This document shows, piece by piece, positions 25,959 to 34,973 of a stretch of DNA of 64,000 nt. The translations under genes and the position numbers were made by a program. The stretch's first letter is position 1, and every line of letters begins with the position of its first letter. Source of the stretch: Kibdelosporangium philippinense (lineage in GTDB: Bacteria; Actinomycetota; Actinomycetes; Mycobacteriales; Pseudonocardiaceae). The DNA lies in the NCBI RefSeq assembly GCF_021390435.2, contig NZ_JAJVCN010000004.1:910501-974500 (forward strand), in the 5' to 3' direction. Under the pieces are notes generated by a model. The model searched no databases. It was not told the DNA's origin and saw nothing but the letters and a program-made list of their open reading frames with translations.

Positions 25959-26786
25959 TTACTTGATGGAGAACGAGTCCCCGTAGACCTTCCAGGACAA
26001 CGGCGTCTTGAGGTCGAAATTGCCGTTCTTCAAGAAGACCCGCTGGGCCGTGTCGACCCTGCTGGTGTCGGAGTGCGCCTCTTCCTGCTTCATCGCCCAC
26101 ACGCGCGCGTCGAGGAAGGCGTTGAGGTACGCCGTCTCGTCGCCGCCCTGAGCCGGCGTCTTGGCCTTGGCCATCGCGCGCTTGCGGATGTTGCTGAAGC
26201 TGGTGTTGTCGCCACCGTCACCGTGCATCACGATGGCGTCGTAGTAGGCGAACTGGCCGAGCGTGCGCAGGCCGTCCTGCTTGGCCCGGTTCACCGAAGG
26301 GTTGAAGTACACCCGGTCCCGCTCGGCTTCCTGGGTGTCCTGGAAGACCTTGTCCTTCGCCGCGGTCTTCCAGTCCTTGGTGTAGTTCGGGTCGAGGCCC
26401 TCGTGCGAGTCCGAGCCGTCGACCCGCTCCAACGCCGGCAGGTACTTGGCAAGGACGTTGCCAGGCTTGCGCTTGGTGTACGCCTGGACGAGCTCCAGCA
26501 TGTCGTGCGTGCCAGAGCAGAAACCGATGATGCCCGCGGTGTAGCCACGGCCGTCACCGATGTCTTCGATGTACTTGAACTGTGCCCGCCAGTCCAATGA
26601 GGAGTTCTCCGCACTGGACACGATCTTCATCGCGATTTCCTTCTTGGCCGGGTCGTCGAGGCCGACGGCCGCGACGGACACCGACTGCTGCTCGGCACCC
26701 GGCAGGCTTGCCTGCGCGGACACACCGGCGACCGGAAGGAAAAGACAGGCAGTGCAGACAGCCGCGAGGGTACGCGTCATTTTCAC
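25959..26786 (-). CDS. csn: Secreted GH46 chitosanase
   Basis: A 275-aa protein with a Sec-type signal peptide (cleavage likely after VSAQA). The mature part is a GH46 chitosanase: catalytic Glu60 in SSAENSS and Asp78 in EDIGDGRGYT, matching E22 and D40 of the Streptomyces N174 enzyme, followed by the GIIGFCSGTHDML segment. It cleaves chitosan internally outside the cell. GTG 26786 is supported by AGGAGG at good spacing. Its own 206-bp upstream region suggests a separate promoter from the GH8/beta-helix operon. Confidence 0.95.
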   Translation of the reverse strand: MKMTRTLAAVCTACLFLPVAGVSAQASLPGAEQQSVSVAAVGLDDPAKKEIAMKIVSSAENSSLDWRAQFKYIEDIGDGRGYTAGIIGFCSGTHDMLELVQAYTKRKPGNVLAKYLPALERVDGSDSHEGLDPNYTKDWKTAAKDKVFQDTQEAERDRVYFNPSVNRAKQDGLRTLGQFAYYDAIVMHGDGGDNTSFSNIRKRAMAKAKTPAQGGDETAYLNAFLDARVWAMKQEEAHSDTSRVDTAQRVFLKNGNFDLKTPLSWKVYGDSFSIK

Positions 26787-26947
26787 AGGGATTCCTCCTT
26801 GCAGGGGGAGAAGTGTTACTGAGTCAACCGCTCGGCGAGTAATTCGTCAAGACTCTTTCCGAAACGATTTTCCTTGGCTACCAACGAATGTCAGGTATTT
26901 CCGGGCTGTTCATTTATGAATGTGATCGTCCCGTGCATAAAAGAAAG

Positions 26948-26980
26948 ACGGCGCCTGGACCGGAGGATGCCAGGCGCCGT
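26948..26980 (-). terminator. Rho-independent terminator of the beta-helix operon
   Basis: Perfect 11-bp stem ACGGCGCCTGG/CCAGGCGCCGT with an 11-nt loop, followed on the minus strand by a T-rich run (CTTTCTTTTA). It lies 13 bp after the stop of the downstream beta-helix gene. Confidence 0.9.
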
Positions 26981-26992
26981 CGGTCGGCGGTA

Positions 26993-28036
26993 TCAGGGCG
27001 TGACAGGCACGTTCGTTAGCCCTTTCTTCGCCGACGACACCGTGTTCGACGCATACACGGTGTTGGGTTTGTCCTTGCACTGCGACACTGTGGTGATCCG
27101 GATGGCATACTCACCCGCATCACCGAGGTCCGACTTGTTGTTCCGCCAGACATTGCCGCACCCGCTCGGGAACTTCGGGGTGGTGCTGATGCTGTGTGTC
27201 TCGTAACCGTTGGCGAGAACACCCGGCTTGGTGAACGTGCCGGTGTTGTTCTCGATCGTGTAGCTGGTTCCCTTGACGTCCACCCACGAGTCGGCCGAAT
27301 GCTCGCCGACGATTCCCTTGCCGTTGAAGGTGTTGCCCTTCACGACACCGTTCTGGGTGCCTTCCTTGATATCGATGTGCTCACCGGTGACGTTCGGCCC
27401 GATCGTGTTGCTCAGCACCTGAACCCGATCGGACTTGTCCACACCACCGCTGTTGCCGTGGCACGTCCAGTTCGACACGGCCGAGCCGATGTAGACGCCT
27501 TCGCCGTATCCCTTCTGTACCAGGCCGGTGTCGGTGATCTTCGAGTTGCGGATCACGCTGTCCGCTGAGGACCGCCTGAAGTGGACAGCCTCCTCGTCGA
27601 CGTGATGCACGTACACGCCGTCGATCACGGTGTGGTGCGAGATGTCCGCGACTATGCCCTTCTTGGACTCCGCGACCGTGAAGCCGCTCAGATTCCAGTA
27701 TGGAGCGTTGTACAGCCACAGTCCGTAACCGGAATCCCAGCCGTTGGTCGGCACTGGACAGTCCGGCGCCTCACCCGACGGGCCGTCGTTGATCAGCACG
27801 GCGTTCGCCGGGCCGGTCAACGTGATCGGCTTGGACGACGTCCCGGCCTTCGCCGCGACGAACGAACCGCGATACGTGCCGCTGGCCAGCTTGATCGTCT
27901 GCCCAGGTGCCGCCTTGGCCAACGCCGCCTGGAGCTGGGCAGCGGTACTGACGTTCACCGTTTCCGCCTGAGCCGTCTGTGCGGTGCCGAGCAGTGCCGT
28001 CCAGGCGAGCACGGCGACTGCGACTTTGCCTTTCAT
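26993..28036 (-). CDS. Secreted right-handed beta-helix protein, PL6-like
   Basis: A 347-aa secreted protein: signal peptide ending TAQAE, then beta-helix rungs with repeated short strands (GYGLWLYNAPYWNLSGFTV, HHTVIDGVYVHHV, DSVIRNSKITDTG). It resembles chondroitinase B/alginate-lyase-like polysaccharide lyases, though the catalytic Lys/Arg cannot be fixed without alignment. It starts with the last base of the upstream gene's stop (TGATG), so the pair is coupled. The longer frame to 28312 is read-through of the upstream gene in another frame. Confidence 0.8.
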   Translation of the reverse strand: MKGKVAVAVLAWTALLGTAQTAQAETVNVSTAAQLQAALAKAAPGQTIKLASGTYRGSFVAAKAGTSSKPITLTGPANAVLINDGPSGEAPDCPVPTNGWDSGYGLWLYNAPYWNLSGFTVAESKKGIVADISHHTVIDGVYVHHVDEEAVHFRRSSADSVIRNSKITDTGLVQKGYGEGVYIGSAVSNWTCHGNSGGVDKSDRVQVLSNTIGPNVTGEHIDIKEGTQNGVVKGNTFNGKGIVGEHSADSWVDVKGTSYTIENNTGTFTKPGVLANGYETHSISTTPKFPSGCGNVWRNNKSDLGDAGEYAIRITTVSQCKDKPNTVYASNTVSSAKKGLTNVPVTP

Positions 28037-29952
28037 CAGCGGCCCGCGTTCTTCAGGAACAGTGACTGTCCGTTTTCGGTCTTGGTCGCATCGATGCCGT
28101 GACCGCCGGTGTAGTCGCGTTGTTCGTTCTTCGCCCAGTCGGCGATCGGCGTACCACCCACATCGAGGTGCTTGTAGCCGGTGCCGTTCCAGCCGAAGAT
28201 GTAGATCCGTTGCTTGTCCGGGTAGTACTCCTGGAACGGACCGTTGGTGGCCAGCTGCTTGGTCATGGTGTTGTTGAAGAAGACGTTCTTCGGACCGGAC
28301 GCGCCGGACCACTTGACGGCCTTCTTACCGGCGCCCCACCAGATCGGGAACCAGTTCGAGTCGTCAGGACCACCGCCACCCTCGTCACCGCAGTTCGCGC
28401 GGCAGTTGCCCGAGCGGTGCCCGTAGTTGACCTTCACGGTGTTGAGCTCGAACAGGTTGTTGCGCTCCCACCCACCGTGCAGGTTCAGGTCCGAGTCGAA
28501 GTCGTTGCCGATCACGACGTTGCCGGAAGCCGACCACTGGAAGGTGAAGTGCCGGAGGTTACGCGAGGTGTTGCCCGAGTAGAGGGAGTCCCAGACGCGG
28601 GAGCCACGGAAGTATCCGTTGCCGCCCTTGCCCTTGTTCCACGAGCCGTCCAGCTCGTTGTTCACGATCTGCAGGTTCTTGGCTTCCTCGGTGACGATCG
28701 GGTGCGAGCCGGTCATCTCCGCCTTCATGCCACGGACCCACGAGTTGGCGGCCCACTTGAACACGATTCCGTGCATTTCCGCACGCGGGTCCATGTTGCC
28801 GTAGTTGTTCACGGCCTCGGCCTTGTTCAGGTTCGGCATGTCCTGCGTGAACGTGAAGTTCTCAAACCCAACGCCCACAACGGGATCCACCAGCGGAGCG
28901 GCCTTCGAGTCGTACGCGCCACCGGCGAGCGGCGGTGAACCGTCCGATGTGGAGTCCACCGGGACGTCGAACTCCAGCGGCTTGTCCAATGTGATGGTTC
29001 GCTGCGAGGTGTTGACCGACGCGATCGTGAAGATCTGCTGACGCATGTGCATGTTCAGCAACGGCCACGTCGTCGGCAACGCCTGCTGTTCCTGGTAGAA
29101 CTTCTGTGAGTTCGCCGCACGGATGTTCACGAACTCGCCCGCTTTGAGGGCGGTGATCGATCCGCTGGAGGCCAGGTGCACGACCCGGTCGCCGGTGCGG
29201 GCGGAGAATCCCTTGTCACCGGCCTTTTCCCGCAGCTTCACGCCGGACTTCCAGTGCACGTTCACCGTGCCCTCGAAGATGTCCTTGCGGTTGGCCGGTG
29301 CCGAGCTGTAGTCGCTGGAGTAGCTCGAGTGCACACCACGCGACTGCACCCGGAACAACCCGCGACCTGGCCACAGCCAGCCGCCTTTGCCTTGGCCGTA
29401 CGTCATCCCGTCTTCGTCCCAGTCCGATTTGTCCTCGGTGAGCGCGTCGTACAGGGTGTTGTTGTCCGGCCGGTAGACCACCTTCGTCTGCGTCATCCCG
29501 GCACCGCGGATGATCAGATAGTCGGCGTCCACATGCAACTCACGCGTCACCACCAGCTCACCGGCTGGCAACGTGATCAGGCTCAACTTGTTGTAGTTGG
29601 CCGAGTTCGAGCAGGAACTCTTGATGGCGTCGATGGCCGACTGCAAACCGGCCGAGTCGTCGGCGCCGTCGTTCGGCTTGACGTTGTACTGGCTGCTCAA
29701 CTCCTGCGGCGTGATCTGGCACGTCTGGTTGGAGTTGACATCACCGGCACCAGGCAGGTTCTGCCCGCCTCGGTATCCGCCCTTGCTCCAGTCGTACAAG
29801 CCGTTGACGGCTGCCCGGCGGTTGCCGGCCGATGTGTCCAGATTGGTCATGGCGCCTGCGCCGGGAGCGGCTTGGGCTCCGCCTTGGGACAGCGTGGCCG
29901 CGGCGATGACCGCGACCGCGCCGAGACCCAGAGCTGCGATGCGTCGGGACAT
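28036..29952 (-). CDS. Secreted pectate-lyase-superfamily beta-helix protein
   Basis: A 638-aa protein with N-terminal SRR and a hydrophobic signal ending AQAAP, possibly Tat-exported. An N-terminal pectate-lyase-3-like module (NDGADDSAGLQSAIDAI; ITLPAGELVVTRELHV) is followed by a long helix with many Asn/Asp turns (RHFTFQWSASGNVVIGNDFDSDLNLHGG). Probably a glycan lyase or hydrolase. It is encoded between GH8 and the shorter beta-helix protein in one operon. Confidence 0.8.
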   Translation of the reverse strand: MSRRIAALGLGAVAVIAAATLSQGGAQAAPGAGAMTNLDTSAGNRRAAVNGLYDWSKGGYRGGQNLPGAGDVNSNQTCQITPQELSSQYNVKPNDGADDSAGLQSAIDAIKSSCSNSANYNKLSLITLPAGELVVTRELHVDADYLIIRGAGMTQTKVVYRPDNNTLYDALTEDKSDWDEDGMTYGQGKGGWLWPGRGLFRVQSRGVHSSYSSDYSSAPANRKDIFEGTVNVHWKSGVKLREKAGDKGFSARTGDRVVHLASSGSITALKAGEFVNIRAANSQKFYQEQQALPTTWPLLNMHMRQQIFTIASVNTSQRTITLDKPLEFDVPVDSTSDGSPPLAGGAYDSKAAPLVDPVVGVGFENFTFTQDMPNLNKAEAVNNYGNMDPRAEMHGIVFKWAANSWVRGMKAEMTGSHPIVTEEAKNLQIVNNELDGSWNKGKGGNGYFRGSRVWDSLYSGNTSRNLRHFTFQWSASGNVVIGNDFDSDLNLHGGWERNNLFELNTVKVNYGHRSGNCRANCGDEGGGGPDDSNWFPIWWGAGKKAVKWSGASGPKNVFFNNTMTKQLATNGPFQEYYPDKQRIYIFGWNGTGYKHLDVGGTPIADWAKNEQRDYTGGHGIDATKTENGQSLFLKNAGR

Positions 29953-30005
29953 GGTTGAAGAAACCTCCAGTGCGGGGCGGCGGGATGGGGGCTTCCTTCT
30001 CTTGG

Positions 30006-31205
30006 TCAGGGAGCGACGAAGTTGCCGGACAGGATCAGCAGAACCTGCAGGGTGATCCCGGTTCCGTAGTAGTCCGTCGCGTCCGGGCTGAATCCGGTGA
30101 TCTGCGTGAACAGCTTGTCCAACCAGGCCTGGCTGCCAGGGTCGGTCATCGCGGCGACCGCGAAGGGGGCGGTGAAGCAGGGGTGTTCGCCCTTTTCGGT
30201 CGGTGCGCCGGCGAGGGTGTAGCCGGAGCCGATCTTCGCTGGATCACCACCGGTCGCGGTCTGGATCCACGCGTTCATCTTGCGTACCTGGGCAAGCGCG
30301 GCGCTGCCAGGTGCGGTGATCGCGTCGGCGCCAAGCCGCCACGGGTCGCGGCAGGCGTTCCAGCTGTACGCGCCGTCGTACTTGCCTTCGAGGAACTTGC
30401 CGGACGGCGGTTTGGGTGTGCTGTTGGTGTTGATGACGAAGTCAGGAAGCAGCCCAGTCTTCGAGGCGTACTGGGATTGCAGTTGGCTGACAGCGTTTTC
30501 GGCCTTGCTCCGGACCTGACCCCACGTCGAGTCGTCGGTCGCCTTCTGGAAAGCGCGGAAATGGCCGGGCATCCAGTCGGACGAGCGGGACGCGGTCGCG
30601 TACTTGCCGGAGTTGCCCCAGTCACCAAGCAGCGTGAACTTGGTGCTGGCACTGACTTCGGAGGCCTTGATCGCGTTGATCACCCGAGTGGCTTCGGCCT
30701 TGTAGTTGACCGAACCGGAAGAACCCCACACCTTGTCGGCGATCAGCAGACCGTAGGCGATTTCGAGGTCACCGTCGGTCGCCGAGTCGCTTCCGTTGAC
30801 GCTCTTGCAGTTCGCGTCCTGCTCGGCGGCGTGCAGATCCTTGTTGTTGACCGAGGGATGAGCTTTGACGAACTTCAGAATTCCGTCGAAGATCGTCCTG
30901 GCCTGGGAGTCCTTGCCCGCCATCATGGCGGCGATGGTCATCCCGTAGCCCTGGCCCTCGGCTACGAACGGGTGGTCGGCGTCCTTCGACAGCACCGCGT
31001 ACGTGCCAGAACCGCACTTGGTGGACAGGAAGTTGGCCTTCCAGAAGTTCCAGTACTTCGTCACCGCGGCGTCCTGGGTGGCCTGGGACGCCGACGGCCG
31101 GAGCGTGCCGGACACGTAGGGCGTGCCCGCGGCCGTCGCGGGCGTCGCGATGGCTCCAGCGATCAGAACCGTCGTTAAAGCCAGTGTTCGCAGGGGTTTC
31201 AGCAT
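30006..31205 (-). CDS. Secreted GH8 endoglucanase/chitosanase
   Basis: A 399-aa GH8 enzyme with Sec signal (ATPATAAG). Glu83 in VAEGQGYGM is the expected general acid, and the PROSITE-type motif ATDGDLEIAYGLL (Asp144/Asp146) holds the second catalytic acid. GH8 members cleave cellulose, lichenan, xylan or chitosan; the neighbouring GH46 favours chitosan or a mixed exopolysaccharide. It is the promoter-proximal gene of the three-gene operon, about 95 bp downstream of a perfect palindrome. Confidence 0.92.
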   Translation of the reverse strand: MLKPLRTLALTTVLIAGAIATPATAAGTPYVSGTLRPSASQATQDAAVTKYWNFWKANFLSTKCGSGTYAVLSKDADHPFVAEGQGYGMTIAAMMAGKDSQARTIFDGILKFVKAHPSVNNKDLHAAEQDANCKSVNGSDSATDGDLEIAYGLLIADKVWGSSGSVNYKAEATRVINAIKASEVSASTKFTLLGDWGNSGKYATASRSSDWMPGHFRAFQKATDDSTWGQVRSKAENAVSQLQSQYASKTGLLPDFVINTNSTPKPPSGKFLEGKYDGAYSWNACRDPWRLGADAITAPGSAALAQVRKMNAWIQTATGGDPAKIGSGYTLAGAPTEKGEHPCFTAPFAVAAMTDPGSQAWLDKLFTQITGFSPDATDYYGTGITLQVLLILSGNFVAP

Positions 31206-31299
31206 CTTCTCCTCGCTCGAGTTATGCGACGCAGGGTGTCAACTCAGTGGCGGCGAGTGCCAGTGAGCGTGACATGCGGGGAGAACCTTGGTCAATACT

Positions 31300-31318
31300 G
31301 TTAGGAAACTTTCCTAAC
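31300..31318. promoter_or_regulatory. Perfect palindrome upstream of the GH8 operon
   Basis: GTTAGGAAA-C-TTTCCTAAC, 9-bp arms with a single central base. It sits 95-113 bp before the GH8 start. Glycan-degradation genes of actinomycetes are often governed by LacI, GntR or ROK repressors at such sites, so this is a strong operator candidate. The regulator is not encoded next to it. Confidence 0.7.
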
Positions 31319-31497
31319 TATAGTGTCCGATTCGTGCCTGAACTGGGCAGTTCTGACGTGGCGAAGTGGGCAAATCGGGCGCCTAGTCCACAATGGAGGG
31401 TTTACGGAATTGGTTCAGATGCCCTGTCCAGCGATGATCGTCCGTTCGGTAGGCGAACGGGGAGGTCTCCCGAGGTGGCGCGCTTACCGTGCGAGGC

Positions 31498-32355
31498 ATG
31501 GCTGAACTGAACGTGCGTCACCACAGGCAAGTCCGCCCGGACGCGGTCTACATGGCCGTTGTTCTTTGGTGGACGGCCGCGGGCCTGACCATGGTGCCCG
31601 CGTTGATCGGTCTGTACGACACGCTCGGACGAGTCGGATGGAACGACCGGTTACTGATCGGTTTCGTTCTGGGCGTGGCACTGGTGATCGTGGCCATCAG
31701 GAAGTTCGACCGAGGCCAACCTGTTGCCAGAACAGTCCTGACAGGGTTGGCCGTGTACTACGCCTGGACCCTGGTAGTCGGCCTGACCGTGATCACCGCC
31801 GGAAAAGCGGACGGCCTGATTGTCGTCTTCTTGATCGAGGCAGCCAGGACAGCGACCGCGATCGCGGCGGCGATTCTCGCGTTCACTCCACGGGCCCGCA
31901 AGTACTTCGATCAAGGCGGCGCACCGGGGGAAGCGACGCGGTGGCCCGCTTGGCTGTGGGGCGTTGGCATCGCGGCGCTCGCGTTGCAGTTCGGTGCCGA
32001 GTTCATTGACAGTCTGCCGAGCAACGGTCGCAGTTGGACACGCTGGGCAACGGGATCCAATGCGCTCGGTGACGCGTTACTGGCGAGTTTCCTGCTGTGC
32101 TTGGTGCCTGCGTACGCGTCGATCGCCCGGCAGTTCTATTTCGCCAGGCAGTGGGCGCGCGTGACGTTGACGGTTCTTGGCGTCGTCGCCGCAGTTCTCG
32201 CCACGGTTCAAGTCCTTGACGCGCTGGATCGCAGCAGTGTCAGTGATCTGGCCGCACTGAACGCGGTGTTCGCCGCGATCCAAGTGCTCGCCACGGTCGG
32301 CGCGATCGTGTGGTCATACCTGCCCGCGGTCAACGCGGACTTCCGCCGTCGTTAG
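31498..32355 (+). CDS. Polytopic membrane protein, function unknown
   Basis: A 285-aa protein with seven or eight transmembrane segments in two similar halves separated by a soluble loop (ARKYFDQGGAPGEATRWPAW). No motif links it to a known transporter. Start is uncertain: ATG 31498 has GAGG almost touching it, while GTG 31489 has GAGGTGG 12-15 nt upstream. The gap 31206-31488 before it holds the GH8 palindrome and nothing else I can identify. Confidence 0.7.
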   Translation: MAELNVRHHRQVRPDAVYMAVVLWWTAAGLTMVPALIGLYDTLGRVGWNDRLLIGFVLGVALVIVAIRKFDRGQPVARTVLTGLAVYYAWTLVVGLTVITAGKADGLIVVFLIEAARTATAIAAAILAFTPRARKYFDQGGAPGEATRWPAWLWGVGIAALALQFGAEFIDSLPSNGRSWTRWATGSNALGDALLASFLLCLVPAYASIARQFYFARQWARVTLTVLGVVAAVLATVQVLDALDRSSVSDLAALNAVFAAIQVLATVGAIVWSYLPAVNADFRRR

Positions 32356-32358
32356 GCC

Positions 32359-33816
32359 TTACCCGACAACGAATGGATCCCGGGTGCCGCCGCTCAGCTC
32401 GACCCAAACGGCTTTCTCCTCAAGGTACTCGTCGATAGCGTGGATCCCATTCTCTCTGCCGATGCCGGAGTCGTTGTAGCCACCAAAAGGAACCGAAGGT
32501 GCCACAACCCGATAGGCGTTGATCCACACGGTGCCAGCTTTGATCCGGGCGGCAACCCGGTGACTGCGGTGGATGTCCTTCGTCCACACGGCACCGGCAA
32601 GGCCGTAAGGTGTGTCGTTGGCCAGTTTGACGGCTTCGTCCTCCGAGGTGAACGGCAGAACTGTCAGAACCGGGCCGAAAACCTCCTCGCGGTACACAGT
32701 GGACTGTTGGGTGATCCCGGTCAGCACGGTCGGCTGGATGAACAGGCCGCCGGGAGTGGCGCCGCCACATGCCACGGTCGCGCCCTCATCCCGTGCCACC
32801 TCAAGAAAACCGAGGACCTTCTCGAATTGAGGCGTGTTCGCGACCGGCCCCATCTCGGTCGCGGGATCCGTGGGGTCGCCAAGCTTGATCTCGGCCGCAC
32901 GAGCACTCACCAGTCGCACGAGTTCATCGTGCACATCGGAATGCACGATCAACCGAGACCCAGCCATGCAAGTCTGGCCCGTCGCCGCGAACACGCCAGC
33001 CACGATCCCATTGGCGGCAGCGGCAAGGTCGGCATCGGGGAACACGACCTGCGGGGACTTCCCGCCAAGTTCGAGGGTGACTTTGCGCAGATTCTGCGCC
33101 GCGGCAACAGCAACGGCCCTGCCAGTCGCGGACGAACCTGTGAACGCCACCTTGTCCACCCCGGTGTGCCCGGCGAGAGCGGCTCCGGTTTCACGCGACG
33201 AACCCGTGACGACATTGACAACGCCCGGCGGGAACCCTGCTTCGGTGACCAAAGCGGCAAACCCCAGCGTGGAAGCCGGGGAGTGTTCGGAAGGTTTGAC
33301 CACGACCGTGCACCCGGCGGCCAACGCGGGCGCGAGTTTCCACGTCATCAGCAGCAAAGGCGAGTTCCACGGCGTGATCGCGGCGACGACACCGACAGGC
33401 TCACGGCGTGTGTAAACGAGGTAGTTCGGGTTGGGTGACGGAATCTGGCGGCCTTCGATCTTGTCGGCAAGGCCGGCGTAATAGTGATACCAGCTGCCAA
33501 GCGCGGTCAGCTGCCCGATCATCTCCCGGTACAGCTTGCCGGAATCGTTGACCTCCAAGCGCGCGAGCTTCTCGGCGTCCCGTGCGACAAGATCGCCAAG
33601 AGTCCGCAACAGGCTCGCGCGGGCGAATCCGGTCATCTCGCCCCACGGACCGTCCAAAGCGGACCGCGCGGCCGCGACAGCGGCGTCCACATCCTCCGGC
33701 CCGCCGTCCGGGATGAGCGCCCACGGCTGACCGGTATAGGGGTTTTGTGACGTGAAGGTGCGGCCGGACACCGCGTCGACCGCCTTGCCTGCGATGAGCA
33801 TGGCGAAACGTTCCAT
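32359..33816 (-). CDS. NAD(P)-dependent aldehyde dehydrogenase
   Basis: A 485-aa enzyme of normal family length. Visible motifs: the cofactor loop FTGSSATGRAV, general-base Glu in TLELGGKSP and nucleophile Cys in GQTCMAGSR. It oxidises an aldehyde to the acid in the cytoplasm. It is followed on the same strand (upstream in sequence order of transcription) by a MarR regulator at 33833-34276, only 16 bp away, so the two are probably co-transcribed and the regulator senses the aldehyde or its precursor. Confidence 0.93.
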   Translation of the reverse strand: MERFAMLIAGKAVDAVSGRTFTSQNPYTGQPWALIPDGGPEDVDAAVAAARSALDGPWGEMTGFARASLLRTLGDLVARDAEKLARLEVNDSGKLYREMIGQLTALGSWYHYYAGLADKIEGRQIPSPNPNYLVYTRREPVGVVAAITPWNSPLLLMTWKLAPALAAGCTVVVKPSEHSPASTLGFAALVTEAGFPPGVVNVVTGSSRETGAALAGHTGVDKVAFTGSSATGRAVAVAAAQNLRKVTLELGGKSPQVVFPDADLAAAANGIVAGVFAATGQTCMAGSRLIVHSDVHDELVRLVSARAAEIKLGDPTDPATEMGPVANTPQFEKVLGFLEVARDEGATVACGGATPGGLFIQPTVLTGITQQSTVYREEVFGPVLTVLPFTSEDEAVKLANDTPYGLAGAVWTKDIHRSHRVAARIKAGTVWINAYRVVAPSVPFGGYNDSGIGRENGIHAIDEYLEEKAVWVELSGGTRDPFVVG

Positions 33817-33832
33817 GCGTCGAGGCTAAACC

Positions 33833-34276
33833 TCACGACCCCAGATGACGATGCATAGCGGCCATCGCAGTGGCGAATCCGTCGAACTCCTTGTCCGTCA
33901 ACCCTTCCCGAAACAAATGACGAACAAGCTCAGCATGCCCAGGGGCCGCGGTCTTCAGTTTCGCCCAACCCTTCTCGGTCAGGTAGGCAACCACCCCGCG
34001 ATCGTCACCGGGTGAGTCGCGGCGTGCGACGAAACCTGCCTTCTCCAGCTGGGTCACCTGGTAGGTCAGGCCACTCTTGCTGGTCACGGCTGCTTGCGCC
34101 AGCTCCGTCATGCGCAAGCAGGCGTCGGGCGCCTCGGACAACCTGCTGAGCACTTCGTATTGCGGATGGGTCAGGCCTGCGTCCTGCTTGAGCTGCTGCT
34201 CGATGCGCCGGTTGATGGTCGCCGTGATCTGCAGGAAGTCATGCCACGCAGCGAGTTCCGAGTCATCCAGCGCCAT
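33833..34276 (-). CDS. MarR-family transcriptional regulator
   Basis: A 147-aa winged-helix protein: LTHPQYEVLSRLSE, recognition region VTSKSGLTYQVTQLEKAGFVARR and wing DSPGDDRGVVAYLTEKG. Start MALDD at 34276 is preceded by AGGA. It is first in a two-gene unit with the aldehyde dehydrogenase. Its promoter region contains an imperfect palindrome at 34353-34366, a likely autoregulatory site. Confidence 0.88.
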   Translation of the reverse strand: MALDDSELAAWHDFLQITATINRRIEQQLKQDAGLTHPQYEVLSRLSEAPDACLRMTELAQAAVTSKSGLTYQVTQLEKAGFVARRDSPGDDRGVVAYLTEKGWAKLKTAAPGHAELVRHLFREGLTDKEFDGFATAMAAMHRHLGS

Positions 34277-34352
34277 GTCCTGAGCGTAGTGGACATCCTT
34301 TCCACTCAGCGGAACCCGGGTTGTTGAAATTTGCACTTCCTCTTATGGTCTT

Positions 34353-34366
34353 GTTCGAATTTGAAC
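34353..34366. promoter_or_regulatory. MarR operator candidate
   Basis: GTTCGAATTTGAAC, an inverted repeat with one mismatch, between the MarR start and the divergent AGGAGG-ATG at 34372-34386. A weaker similar element (TTGAAATTTGCA) is at 34323-34334. Confidence 0.45.
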
Positions 34367-34383
34367 TAACTAGGAGGAATCGC

Positions 34384-34648
34384 ATGGTCACCACCGAGGT
34401 CCGTCCAACGGTAGGTCACGACACTGGCCTGGTTGTCCTGCATGAACTCGACGGCCCGCACTCTGCCGCCAGACATCCTGGAGAAGGACGTTTCGGCTTG
34501 GTCGAGGGTGTACGCAGCCTTGCCTGGCAAGGAGTTTTCCTCGACCCGGGCGCACGCGGACGCTTTGATCGAGGTGACGGACGAGGAGATCTCGGCCGCG
34601 TCAGTGGATTCGCTGATCACATTCATCGAGACACAAATCCCCGGCTAG
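34384..34648 (+). pseudogene. Small unknown gene, apparently frameshifted
   Basis: ATG 34384 has the strongest ribosome-binding site in this part of the window (AGGAGG, 6 nt away), but its frame soon loses actinomycete codon bias. From about 34454 the +1 frame instead has strong G/C third positions and encodes a plausible helical protein (PPDILEKDVSAWSRVYAAL; ALIEVTDEEISAASVDSL) ending TAG 34648. A single indel near 34440-34455 would join them into about 85 residues. Unknown family. A translated short ORF at either end alone is possible. Confidence 0.35.
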
Positions 34649-34658
34649 GGTTCCGTTC

Positions 34659-34973
34659 ATGGTGAGCTTGGCCATCAACGAATCGGGCGATTCCGCAGTG
34701 GCCATGAAGCTGGCGACTGACGCCTGGGAATTGAACGTCCAGGCTTCGGCAGCGGACTTCATGCGGCTTCGCGAGATCGACAGCGCCGACTGGCTTGCTC
34801 GCCGTGCCCTCGCCGTCGGCCGTTGCGCTGGTGTGCCAGTGTTCTGGGTGTCGAGTGGTGGACAAGTTACGATTCTCGTCGGCCATGACGATCAAACATG
34901 GGACATCGCAGTCACGGTGCCGTTGGCCACCGTGCACAAGATTGTTGCGCTCGCCGAACAACACGAGGGCTGA
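34659..34973 (+). CDS. Conserved hypothetical protein
   Basis: A 104-aa soluble alpha/beta protein starting ATG 34659 with AGGG upstream. Codon bias is good throughout. A cysteine (VGRCAGVPVFWVSSGG) lies mid-protein, and the C-terminus is helical (ATVHKIVALAEQHEG). It follows the frameshifted small gene by 10 bp, so they may be one unit. No function can be inferred. Confidence 0.7.
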   Translation: MVSLAINESGDSAVAMKLATDAWELNVQASAADFMRLREIDSADWLARRALAVGRCAGVPVFWVSSGGQVTILVGHDDQTWDIAVTVPLATVHKIVALAEQHEG

